Shown here piece by piece: positions 24,348-32,411 of a stretch of DNA of 64,000 nt; position 1 is the stretch's first letter; each line of letters begins with the position of its first letter. The notes beneath the pieces were generated by a model. That model searched no databases. It saw nothing but the letters and a program-made list of their open reading frames with translations, and was not told where the DNA came from. Source of the stretch: Taibaiella sp. (GTDB taxonomy: Bacteria; Bacteroidota; Bacteroidia; Chitinophagales; Chitinophagaceae). The stretch covers positions 62,001 through 126,000 of the forward strand of contig JAEUVV010000008.1 of the NCBI GenBank assembly GCA_016786705.1. The letters are read 5' to 3'. The position numbers were made by a program, and so were the translations under genes.

Positions 24348-25124
24348 ATGATCGAAGTCAGGAATGTCAGGAAGAGCTTTGGTGACAAAGAAATCCTTAA
24401 AGATGTAAGCTTTACCATGTATACCGGCAAAACCAATCTGATCATTGGTGCCAGTGGCAGTGGTAAAACGGTAATGATGAAGTGCATGATTGGTTTGATC
24501 AGGCCAGAACAGGGAGCCATACTCTACCACGGTGAAGATATTACTAAAATGGACGAGAAGGAACTGATAGAAATAAGGCGGCAGATTGGTATGCTTTTCC
24601 AGGGTTCGGCACTGTTTGACAGTATGACCGTCCAGGAGAATGTCATGTTTCCCCTCAACATGTTTACCCAGGATAACTTTAAGAAAAAACTGGAGCGCGT
24701 AAATGAAGTTTTAGCTAAGGTAGAACTGACCGATGCGAATAAAAAATACCCGGCGGAGATAAGCGGCGGGATGAAAAAAAGGGTGGCGCTGGCCCGGGCC
24801 ATCGTATTGAACCCGAAATTTTTGTTCTGCGATGAACCTAACTCCGGTCTTGATCCGCAAACCTCTTTAGTCATCGACAACCTGATCAGCTCGCTTACTA
24901 AAGAATATAATATGACCACCATTATCAATACTCATGATATGAATACGGTTATGGAAAGTGGCGATCATATCATTTATATGCACAAAGGACAAAAGCAGTG
25001 GGAAGGCAGTAATAAAGAAATTGTATATAGTGATGATGAATTGCTGAATAAATTCATTTTTGCCTCCGACTTTTTGAAAGGGGCAAAAATGGCGCAAATT
25101 CAGCAAAATGACAGAAATAAGTAA
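24348..25124 (+). CDS. MlaF-like ABC transporter ATP-binding protein
   Basis: ATPase of 258 residues: Walker A GASGSGKT (34-41), Q-loop MLFQGSALF, signature ISGGMKKR (138-145), Walker B LFCDEP followed by NSGLDP, and INTHDMN at the switch. ISGGMKKR and NSGLDP are typical of MlaF/YrbF ATPases, which drive phospholipid transport between the membranes with MlaE and MlaD. No mlaE or mlaD gene is next to it, so its permease must be elsewhere or it serves another system. Monocistronic with its own promoter box. Confidence 0.85.
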   Translation: MIEVRNVRKSFGDKEILKDVSFTMYTGKTNLIIGASGSGKTVMMKCMIGLIRPEQGAILYHGEDITKMDEKELIEIRRQIGMLFQGSALFDSMTVQENVMFPLNMFTQDNFKKKLERVNEVLAKVELTDANKKYPAEISGGMKKRVALARAIVLNPKFLFCDEPNSGLDPQTSLVIDNLISSLTKEYNMTTIINTHDMNTVMESGDHIIYMHKGQKQWEGSNKEIVYSDDELLNKFIFASDFLKGAKMAQIQQNDRNK

Positions 25125-25225
25125 TAAACAGGTGATTTATCCCGTTTGACTATAGCAAGCTTACAACCAGGGGATACTAAAAATCATCTATTTTATAAAG
25201 TGTATATCAAAACGTAAATCTGAGC

Positions 25226-27178
25226 ATGCGAAATAGCTTTCTAAAAATATTTTTCCTGGCTGTTATCTTTATTGCAGGTAGCTTTTCGGCAAATGCTTCC
25301 CACATTTTCGGGGGTGATATTGTCTACCGTTGCCTGGGTAAAAGTAATTACGAATTCACCTTTACCCTCTACCAGGATTGCCTGAGCGGGGAACAGGAAG
25401 CAATCAGGCAGGACAACCCTTCTTATTATTCTATTTTTGACGCGGTTAATTATACGCGCATAAGTTCCGGCAGTACCGGGGAATTTATTTCCTCTCAAAT
25501 TGTTCCTACAGGATTCTCTAATGAGTGTATCACAAATATGCCCAATACCTGTATGCGCAAGACTGTATTCCGGTTCCAGGTCCAGCTTCCCGGCAATAAC
25601 CCCCGCGGTTTTTTATTTGTCTACCAGAGATGTTGCCGTAACCAGACCATCAACAACATTTATAGCCCCGGGGTAACCGGCGCCACTTTTACCTCCCTGA
25701 TACCACCGTTTTCAGACAGCCTCTGTTCCAACAACAGTGCCGTATTCAAAAATGACCCGCCACAAATCATTTGCACGAACAATCCATTTTCCTTTGATTT
25801 TTCGGCAACTGATATAGATGGCGATTCGCTGAGCTATGAATTGTGCCAGGCCTATATCGGCGCCTCTACGCAGAACCCGATTCCGGGCAGCCCTCTAGGA
25901 AACGGGCCTATAGCTGCACCACCGTACACACCGGTAGGCTATATACCACCTTATGACGAAACCTACCCCATTCCCTCTAACCCGGCATTTTATGTTAACC
26001 CGGTAACCGGTTTACTTACCGGTACCCCTACCGCGGCCGGCCGCTATGTATTTACCGTATGTGCTAAAGAGTGGAGAAATGGCCAGGTAATCAATACATT
26101 ATCCCGTGACCTGCAATTTGTGATTACCAACTGCTCCAAAGCAGTCGTAGCCAATATGCCTTCCTACAACAAGGATCCCGAAGTATATATAGCCCGCTGC
26201 GATTCTATTTTTAACGTGCAGTTTGAAAATACCAGCACCGGGGGCTTCAGGTATTTCTGGGATTTTGGCGATCCCAATACCCTTGCGGATACTTCCAACG
26301 ATGTAAATCCGAATTACACTTACCCGGACACCGGTACTTACCGGGTGAAACTCGTAGTCAACCGCGGCAGTACCTGCCCGGACAGCATTGTAAAACTAGT
26401 AAAAATATACCCGAAGTTCAGTACTGACTTTGATATCGTAGGCAAACTGTGTAAAGGTGAACCGCTCCAGTTTATAGACCGCTCGGAAGCAACCTTCCCT
26501 ACGATCAATCAATGGGACTGGAACTTTGGCGATGGTACTACCTCTACAGAGCAAAACCCCATACACATTTATACCAACAACTACGAAAACTATAAGATTA
26601 TACTCAGGTCCGGAAGCTCCAAAGGATGTGAAGACACGGCCATCAAAAATATTTTCATTCCCAGGTTCATCCCTTTTGCAGGTAATGATACCGTAGTGAT
26701 AAAAGGCCACACCTTTAACATGAATGGGAGCGGTGGTGTACAATACCAATGGACCCCTACTGATTACCTGACCAACCCTACTGATCCTAAATCTTCCATT
26801 ACGATTATGCAGCCAGGCTACTATGCCTATAACCTGAACGTTATCAACGAAAACCAATGTGAAGGGAATGATTCCGTAAGAATTTTAGTCGCGGATCGCG
26901 CGTATTTTATAGTACCTTCCGCTTTTTCTCCTAACGGAGACGGGAAGAATGATGTGATCAGGCCTTTAAGCGCCGGTTACCCCAACCTGACCTTTTTCCG
27001 GATCTATAACCGTTGGGGCCAGCAGGTATTCCAGAGCTTTAGCGGTGACGCTGGTGGCTGGGATGGTACTTACAATGGTAAAATGTGTGACCCCGGCGTT
27101 TATTTCTGGCATGCCAGGGCCTTTAACCTAAATGGAGAAGAAGAAGATTTAAAAGGAGACATTACATTGATTCGATAA
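25226..27178 (+). CDS. secreted PKD-domain protein with T9SS type B (CHU_C) sorting domain
   Basis: Protein of 650 residues: signal peptide (1-25, cleavage near ANA-SHIFGG); a cysteine-rich N-terminal region containing CRNQ and CDSIFN segments; two PKD-like beta-sandwiches (about 315-400 and 405-485; YFWDFGDPN, WDWNFGDGT). A C-terminal gliding-motility/CHU_C domain (about 560-650; PSAFSPNGDGKNDV, YNRWGQQVF, WDGTYNGK) ends it. The CHU_C domain marks export through the type IX system, with attachment to or release from the surface. The opening SHIFGGDIVYRCLG is common in large Bacteroidetes adhesins. Ligand unknown. The next gene starts 4 bases later. Confidence 0.88.
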   Translation: MRNSFLKIFFLAVIFIAGSFSANASHIFGGDIVYRCLGKSNYEFTFTLYQDCLSGEQEAIRQDNPSYYSIFDAVNYTRISSGSTGEFISSQIVPTGFSNECITNMPNTCMRKTVFRFQVQLPGNNPRGFLFVYQRCCRNQTINNIYSPGVTGATFTSLIPPFSDSLCSNNSAVFKNDPPQIICTNNPFSFDFSATDIDGDSLSYELCQAYIGASTQNPIPGSPLGNGPIAAPPYTPVGYIPPYDETYPIPSNPAFYVNPVTGLLTGTPTAAGRYVFTVCAKEWRNGQVINTLSRDLQFVITNCSKAVVANMPSYNKDPEVYIARCDSIFNVQFENTSTGGFRYFWDFGDPNTLADTSNDVNPNYTYPDTGTYRVKLVVNRGSTCPDSIVKLVKIYPKFSTDFDIVGKLCKGEPLQFIDRSEATFPTINQWDWNFGDGTTSTEQNPIHIYTNNYENYKIILRSGSSKGCEDTAIKNIFIPRFIPFAGNDTVVIKGHTFNMNGSGGVQYQWTPTDYLTNPTDPKSSITIMQPGYYAYNLNVINENQCEGNDSVRILVADRAYFIVPSAFSPNGDGKNDVIRPLSAGYPNLTFFRIYNRWGQQVFQSFSGDAGGWDGTYNGKMCDPGVYFWHARAFNLNGEEEDLKGDITLIR

Positions 27179-27182
27179 AACA

Positions 27183-27953
27183 ATGAAAGTATTTATTACA
27201 GGCGCGACTTCGGGCATCGGAGCTGCAGCAGCCAGAAAATTTGCCGGGCACGGGCACCAGGTATGGGTTACCGGGAGAAGAAAAGAACGCCTGGAATCCA
27301 TGAAAACAGAATTCAAGAACGACTTTGGCATTGAAATGCACTACACGCAACTGGATGTAAGAGACCTGGAAGCGGTTAAGCAGTTAGAAAGCGCAATAGC
27401 GCAGCAATGGGGAGCCCCGGATATCATCATTAATAATGCCGGCCTGGCACTGGGCTTAAGTACCATAGATGAAGGCGACATTACAGAGTGGGATACCATG
27501 ATCGATACCAACATAAAAGGATTGTTGTATATCACCCGTTGCCTGGCCCCGCTGATGAAAAAACAAAAACAGGGCCATATTTTCAATATCGGTTCTACCG
27601 CAGGCAAAGTAGTATACCCGAACGGGAATGTGTATTGTGCTACCAAGCACGCGGTAGCTGCATTATCGGAAAGCATGCGTATCGACCTGCTGAATTATAA
27701 TATTAAAGTCACGGCGATCAACCCCGGGATGGTAGATACTGAATTTTCACTGGTCCGCTTTAATGGAGATGAAGCAAGGGCCGGCGCTACTTATCTTGGT
27801 TTCGAACCGCTTCATGCCGCAGATATTGCCGATACTATTTATTACTGCGCTACCCTGCCCCCGCATGTTTGTATTAATGACCTGACGATCACTTGTACCC
27901 GCCAGGCCAATGGTATTTTCAAAACTACGGATGAAACAGTAATGAACGCATAA
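27183..27953 (+). CDS. SDR oxidoreductase, YdfG-like
   Basis: Classical SDR of 256 residues: TGATSGIG (6-13), NNAG (84-87), catalytic S138, Y151 and K155 (YCATK). The sequence fits the YdfG/serine 3-dehydrogenase branch (NADP-dependent 3-hydroxy acid dehydrogenase), including PGMVDTEFSLVRF. The substrate is probably a short hydroxy acid. It follows the PKD gene by 4 bases, so it is co-transcribed although functionally unrelated. Its stop codon lies inside the terminator hairpin shared with tatD. Confidence 0.88.
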   Translation: MKVFITGATSGIGAAAARKFAGHGHQVWVTGRRKERLESMKTEFKNDFGIEMHYTQLDVRDLEAVKQLESAIAQQWGAPDIIINNAGLALGLSTIDEGDITEWDTMIDTNIKGLLYITRCLAPLMKKQKQGHIFNIGSTAGKVVYPNGNVYCATKHAVAALSESMRIDLLNYNIKVTAINPGMVDTEFSLVRFNGDEARAGATYLGFEPLHAADIADTIYYCATLPPHVCINDLTITCTRQANGIFKTTDETVMNA

Positions 27954-27989
27954 AAAAGAGGCCTGAACATTGATTCAGGCCTCTTTTTT
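27952..27989. terminator. bidirectional terminator containing both stop codons
   Basis: Perfect 16-bp stem (27952-27967 with 27974-27989) with A6 and T6 ends. The stop codons of both convergent genes lie in its arms. Confidence 0.9.
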
Positions 27990-28746
27990 AACCAAATATT
28001 TTTGCCGCATTTGCGGAGGTAATCCGGATTACCTCTTCTTTTGTAACCTGCTTCACCTCCGCTATTTTATCGGCCACATAAGCTAGATACGCGGGTTCAT
28101 TTCTTTTCCCCCGCTTAGGCACCGGCGCCAGGTAAGGCGCGTCCGTTTCCAGCACCAGGTGTTCCAGGTTGATTCCTTGTAATGTCTCTGCCAGGCCGCT
28201 GTTTTTAAAGGTAACCACGCCGCCTATTCCCATCAGGAAACCTAGATCAATAATTTGCTGCGCGGTTGCCAGGTCATCCCCATAGCAATGAAAGATTCCT
28301 CTTAGTTTACCATTTTGCCTGGCTTTCACGATATCAATACAGTCCTGCGTTGAATTCCTGCTATGAATAACAATAGGCAGATCAAATTCAAGCGCCCAGT
28401 CGATCTGCCGCTCAAACGCTATTTTTTGTTGTGCCACATGCTTAAGGTCCCAGTGATAATCCAGCCCGATTTCTCCTACCGCCGCAAATGAGGACTGTTG
28501 TAACCATTTATAGGCAATCGCCAGCTCCTTTTCAAAATCCTCTTTTATATAACAGGGATGCACGCCCATCATAGGGATACAAAAATCAGGATAGCGTTTT
28601 ACCAGCTCCATCATCGGCTCAATCGTACTACTGTCACAATTGGGTAAATAAGCTTTTGTTACCCCCGCTGCCCGGGCATTGCTAATTACCGCTTCTATAT
28701 ACTGCTCAAACTGCTCATCATACAAGTGAGCATGTGTTTCTATCAT
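27988..28746 (-). CDS. tatD: TatD family hydrolase
   Basis: Metal-dependent hydrolase of 252 residues in a TIM-barrel fold. Metal-binding motifs visible are THAHLYD (residues 3-9), MGVHPCY, GEIGLDYHWD, VIHSRNS, FHCYGDD and LETDAPYLAP. TatD enzymes are 3'-5' DNA/RNA exonucleases involved in repair and nucleic-acid turnover. The start is placed at ATG 28746 (MIETHAH), not at 28779. The family begins there, and the -7 box TAAATTTG at 28767-28774 would lie inside the longer reading. Confidence 0.9.
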   Translation of the reverse strand: MIETHAHLYDEQFEQYIEAVISNARAAGVTKAYLPNCDSSTIEPMMELVKRYPDFCIPMMGVHPCYIKEDFEKELAIAYKWLQQSSFAAVGEIGLDYHWDLKHVAQQKIAFERQIDWALEFDLPIVIHSRNSTQDCIDIVKARQNGKLRGIFHCYGDDLATAQQIIDLGFLMGIGGVVTFKNSGLAETLQGINLEHLVLETDAPYLAPVPKRGKRNEPAYLAYVADKIAEVKQVTKEEVIRITSANAAKIFG

Positions 28747-28766
28747 TAATACTCTATTTTTACCAG

Positions 28767-28774
28767 CAAATTTA
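28767..28774 (-). promoter_or_regulatory. -7 box TAAATTTG upstream of tatD
   Basis: Minus-strand TAnnTTTG. The transcript would begin about 10-15 bases before ATG 28746, which decides the start. Confidence 0.5.
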
Positions 28775-28914
28775 CACATAATTAAAGAGTTAGCACGCTA
28801 TAGGCTCATCAGCTTCGTTGATAAACCCTTATTAAATTTTCTTAATTAGCAGCTCAATAATTTAACCATTCTATAAATACAGTATCTTTACAAGAACAGA
28901 ATAATTTATAACAC

Positions 28915-30996
28915 ATGTCGAAGAATAAAGGAAAATCAAATTACATTCCTAAGAATAAGAAAAAGAGCAGTATTGAAGGCACGAATAAAGTAGGCATTTT
29001 AGATATCACCCGTAGCGGTATGGGCTTTGTAGTTATTGAAGGCTGGGAGAAGGACGTTATGGTTCGGGAAAACGATTTAAAAAACGCTATTAACGGGGAT
29101 AAGGTAAAAGTTTCCATCACCCGGGTAAGCAGTAATGGCAGGCCTGAAGGTAAGATCATCCAGATCATTGAAAGGTCCCAGGAAGAATTTACCGGTATAC
29201 TGGAAGTTTCCGAATCCTTTGGATTTTTAATACCGGACAAAAACAATATCAATTTTGATATTTTCATTCCTTTAAAAGCCCTTAAAGGGGGTAAAACCGG
29301 TGATAAAGCCATCGCCCATATTAAAGACTGGGGGAACGGCAAAAAGAACCCCGAAGGTGAAATAGTGGAACTATTGACCGGCGAGCGCGACAACCAGGTA
29401 GCCATGAAAGAGATCCTGCTGGATGCGGGATTCCAGCTCAGGTTTTCAGAAGCGGCCTTAAAAGAAAGCGAAGCCATACCCGATATTTTACCCGAAGCCG
29501 AAATCGCCAAACGTAAAGATTGCCGGGACATACTGACGATCACCATCGACCCGGTAGACGCCAAAGACTTTGATGATGCTATTTCCTTCCGCTTATTGAA
29601 AAACGGCCTTTACGAGATAGGTGTGCATATCGCGGATGTAAGCCATTACGTAACCCCGGGAACCGAGCTGGACAAAGAAGCCTATCAAAGAGCTACTTCC
29701 GTTTACCTGCCAGACAGGGTACTGCCGATGCTGCCCGAGCATATTTCCAATGTATTATGCTCCTTAAGACCTAATGAAGATAAGTTTACTTTCTCTGCCA
29801 TCTTCCAGATGACAGAGCAGGGTGAAGTAAAACAATATTGGATAGGAAGAACGGTCATCCATTCTGATAAAAGATTTACCTACGAAGAAGCCCAGGAAAT
29901 CATTGAAACGGGTAACGGGCCTCATTCCGAAGCGGTTTTAACCTTAGATAAAATTGCAAAGAACCTGAGAGCCGAACGGTTTAAGAAAGGGGCCATTAAC
30001 TTCTCTTCACAAGAGATCCGGTTCCGGCTGGATGAAGATGGCGTTCCTATAGGCATTGTAGTCAAAGAAAGCAAAGATGCCAATAAGCTGATTGAAGAGT
30101 TCATGTTACTGGCTAACAGGACGGTAGCCGCGTATGTAGGCAAGAAAAAGGTAAATAAAACCGAAATACCTTTCCCATACCGTATCCATGACCTGCCTAA
30201 TGAAGAAAAGCTGGCCAACTTCGCCCAGTTTGCCGCCAGGTTTGGCTATAAATTAAGCCTCAACAACCCGGATACGATCGCTGCCTCTTTCAACCAGCTA
30301 CTGAAAGATGTAGACGGGAAGCCGGAACAGCATATTTTAGAGCAATTAGGCATCAGGACAATGTCCAAAGCGGTTTACAGTACCGAAAATATTGGCCACT
30401 ACGGCCTGGGATTTGAAGATTATTGTCACTTCACCTCCCCTATCAGAAGGTATCCTGATGTGATGGTTCACCGCATTGTACAACAGGTAATTGACAACGA
30501 GGTAAAGCTGGACAAGCAAATGGAAATGAAATGCCAGCATTGCTCGGATCGGGAAAGAAAAGCGATGGAAGCAGAACGCACCGCTGACAAATACAAACAG
30601 GTGGAATTCATGAGCAAGCATGTAGGCGAAACCTTTGAAGCCCTGATCAGCGGGGTTGCCGCTACCGGCTTCTGGGCGGAAACTATCGAGCACAAATGCG
30701 AGGGCATGATCTCTATCGCCGACCTTAATGAAATTGATGAATTCACTTTTGTTGAAAGCGAATATGCCCTGGTAGGCTTCTCTACCAACCGTAAGTTCAG
30801 GATCGGGGATAAAATAAATATCCTTGTGGAACGTGCGGACCTGGAAAAGCGCCAGATCGACTTCGGGTATGTAGATGATCAACCTGCTAAAAAAACAAAA
30901 AAAGCGGCTAAGCCAAAGGATAAAAAAGATAAAGCTGCACCAAAAGAACAGAAGGCCACAAAGCAAACGCAAGCCAAAAAGAAAAAGGAAAAATAA
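28915..30996 (+). CDS. rnr: ribonuclease R
   Basis: 3'-5' exoribonuclease of 693 residues: N-terminal cold-shock/OB domains (about 25-150), the RNB catalytic domain (about 195-520) with the aspartate motif DPVDAKDFDDAISF (near 212-225), a C-terminal S1 domain (about 565-650) and a lysine-rich tail. RNase R degrades structured RNA and takes part in rRNA and tmRNA quality control. Monocistronic with a weak -7 box (TATCTTTA at 28883-28890) and a 29-bp perfect hairpin after the stop. Confidence 0.95.
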   Translation: MSKNKGKSNYIPKNKKKSSIEGTNKVGILDITRSGMGFVVIEGWEKDVMVRENDLKNAINGDKVKVSITRVSSNGRPEGKIIQIIERSQEEFTGILEVSESFGFLIPDKNNINFDIFIPLKALKGGKTGDKAIAHIKDWGNGKKNPEGEIVELLTGERDNQVAMKEILLDAGFQLRFSEAALKESEAIPDILPEAEIAKRKDCRDILTITIDPVDAKDFDDAISFRLLKNGLYEIGVHIADVSHYVTPGTELDKEAYQRATSVYLPDRVLPMLPEHISNVLCSLRPNEDKFTFSAIFQMTEQGEVKQYWIGRTVIHSDKRFTYEEAQEIIETGNGPHSEAVLTLDKIAKNLRAERFKKGAINFSSQEIRFRLDEDGVPIGIVVKESKDANKLIEEFMLLANRTVAAYVGKKKVNKTEIPFPYRIHDLPNEEKLANFAQFAARFGYKLSLNNPDTIAASFNQLLKDVDGKPEQHILEQLGIRTMSKAVYSTENIGHYGLGFEDYCHFTSPIRRYPDVMVHRIVQQVIDNEVKLDKQMEMKCQHCSDRERKAMEAERTADKYKQVEFMSKHVGETFEALISGVAATGFWAETIEHKCEGMISIADLNEIDEFTFVESEYALVGFSTNRKFRIGDKINILVERADLEKRQIDFGYVDDQPAKKTKKAAKPKDKKDKAAPKEQKATKQTQAKKKKEK

Positions 30997-31001
30997 ATAC
31001 A

Positions 31002-31061
31002 TACGTATAATGATAAGATAAGGGATGGCTAAAGCCATCCCTTATCTTATCATTATACGTA
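31002..31061. terminator. 29-bp perfect hairpin between convergent genes
   Basis: Left arm 31002-31030 and right arm 31033-31061 are exact inverse complements with a 2-base loop. It begins 6 bases after the rnr stop and ends 21 bases before the next stop. Confidence 0.85.
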
Positions 31062-31081
31062 GTTTAAATACACTATACTTA

Positions 31082-31849
31082 TTATTTTGTCCCGCCAAAC
31101 CTGAGATTAATACCGATAGAGAGTTTTGGGAAAAAGTTGTCTGAATCTGTGGTCAAAGCCGCAGGAACAATAGAGAAACCGGCCTGACCGAAAAAGCGGA
31201 TATGCTCTCCACCCACTTCTATTGTATAATAAGGCTCAAAAACTGGGTATAATTTCCCTTCTTTTACCCCATAATAATCGGGATTGGAAGTATTGACAAA
31301 TTGTTTAATATTGTATTGGTACAAGCCGGCCCTGATGCCGGTAGCCATGCGGGCCCGCCGCTTAACAAATAAAACAGCCGGCTGGATCCCAAAAGCGGTA
31401 TAATTATAATCCAGCAACTCATCCGTTTGCCGGTTAGACACCCGGTAATCATGGTATTTATTATTGCCCCCCATAACATTGGCATAAACAGTGAAGTAGA
31501 TATTATCTTCCACAGGCGCATAATAGCCTATGCCACCCTCAAATGTAGTACCGTTTAAGGTCTTGCGATAATCGTCATCATCAAGCGTATAGAGGTCGGC
31601 TTTGGAACGGGCACGCACTGCAGCTTTGATCGCCAGCCTGTTAACCGGGGAATAACCCAGGCCCAGGTCAAAAGAAGGAAAACCGTATGGCGCCATAATC
31701 AATACCGAACCATTTGCGGCAAACTCGCCCTGATGCGCAATCATCGGCTCATGCACACTTTCAGGCCGGTATAATGGTTTACTACATGAAAAAAGAACCG
31801 TACAAGCGGCAATGGAAAGTATTTGCTGTAATTGTAACCTTTTGCTCAT
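31082..31849 (-). CDS. putative outer-membrane beta-barrel lipoprotein
   Basis: Protein of 255 residues: signal peptide with lipobox LFSC (Cys22), followed by repeated amphipathic beta strands (FDLGLGYSPVNRLAIKAAVRAR, FEGGIGYYAPV, FFGQAGFSIVP) and a C-terminal INLRFGG strand, as in small outer-membrane barrels. No family recognised. Monocistronic; -7 box TAACTTTG at 31899-31906 on the minus strand. Confidence 0.7.
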   Translation of the reverse strand: MSKRLQLQQILSIAACTVLFSCSKPLYRPESVHEPMIAHQGEFAANGSVLIMAPYGFPSFDLGLGYSPVNRLAIKAAVRARSKADLYTLDDDDYRKTLNGTTFEGGIGYYAPVEDNIYFTVYANVMGGNNKYHDYRVSNRQTDELLDYNYTAFGIQPAVLFVKRRARMATGIRAGLYQYNIKQFVNTSNPDYYGVKEGKLYPVFEPYYTIEVGGEHIRFFGQAGFSIVPAALTTDSDNFFPKLSIGINLRFGGTK

Positions 31850-31898
31850 ATGCTTTATTTTTTTGCTGTTTGTTTTTCCAGAATCCTTAACATAGTAG

Positions 31899-31906
31899 CA
31901 AAGTTA
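31899..31906 (-). promoter_or_regulatory. -7 box TAACTTTG upstream of the barrel lipoprotein gene
   Basis: Minus-strand consensus match about 50 bases before the ATG. No clear -33 element. Confidence 0.45.
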
Positions 31907-32035
31907 CTTATATTTATATTAGCCGGGATTGAAAGATTTAACCAGGCTTAGGCACCAAATATAAAATCGGCAGGATTTAAAAGATAAACATTCATTACAA
32001 ATGAATTACGAGAGCAATTTCCCATCACTGTTAAC

Positions 32036-32074
32036 AAACAAAAAACACAACGCTACGCGTTGTGTTTTTTGTTT
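32036..32074 (-). terminator. terminator of the small membrane protein gene
   Basis: 18-bp perfect stem (32036-32053 with 32057-32074), 3-base loop, 17 bases after the stop. Confidence 0.8.
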
Positions 32075-32090
32075 TATACTAATTAAACTG

Positions 32091-32300
32091 TTAAGAAGTT
32101 ATACTTCCCTTTGATTTGTTTAATAATCCGTCAATCTTGTCTTTCAGATCCTGTGGAATTTTTTCTTTAATCCTGTTGCCGGCATCTGCAACTTTAGCTT
32201 TTACTTTATCCTTATCTTCTTTCTTCATGCCCCAAATCCAATATGCAGCTGCCGCTAATCCTAAAGCAAGCAAACCACCACCTCTTGTTTTGTTTCCCAT
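32091..32300 (-). CDS. small membrane-anchored protein, YtxH-like
   Basis: Protein of 69 residues with a glycine-rich N-terminus, one membrane segment (LLALGLAAAAYWIWGM, about 10-25) and a charged helical tail (KVKAKVADAGNRIKEKIP). This layout recalls YtxH/gas-vesicle-like stress proteins, but the match is only in general shape. It has its own -7 box TAAATTTG (32341-32348, minus strand) and a terminator, so it is a real monocistronic gene. Function unknown. Confidence 0.65.
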   Translation of the reverse strand: MGNKTRGGGLLALGLAAAAYWIWGMKKEDKDKVKAKVADAGNRIKEKIPQDLKDKIDGLLNKSKGSITS

Positions 32301-32340
32301 AACCTGTAATTTTTGTTTGTTTACGTTTTTGTTTACAATA

Positions 32341-32348
32341 CAAATTTA
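32341..32348 (-). promoter_or_regulatory. -7 box TAAATTTG upstream of the small membrane protein gene
   Basis: Minus-strand consensus match about 40 bases before the ATG. Confidence 0.45.
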
Positions 32349-32411
32349 ATTTTTAAAGTCGATAGCTATTGTTAGCCAGATGTGAAATTATCTTTAATGA
32401 AATCAAAATAC

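Noticed and set aside
30346..31038. 230-residue minus-strand frame opposite rnr
   Set aside because: Overlaps well-supported rnr coding sequence and the 29-bp hairpin; composition is that of an antisense shadow.
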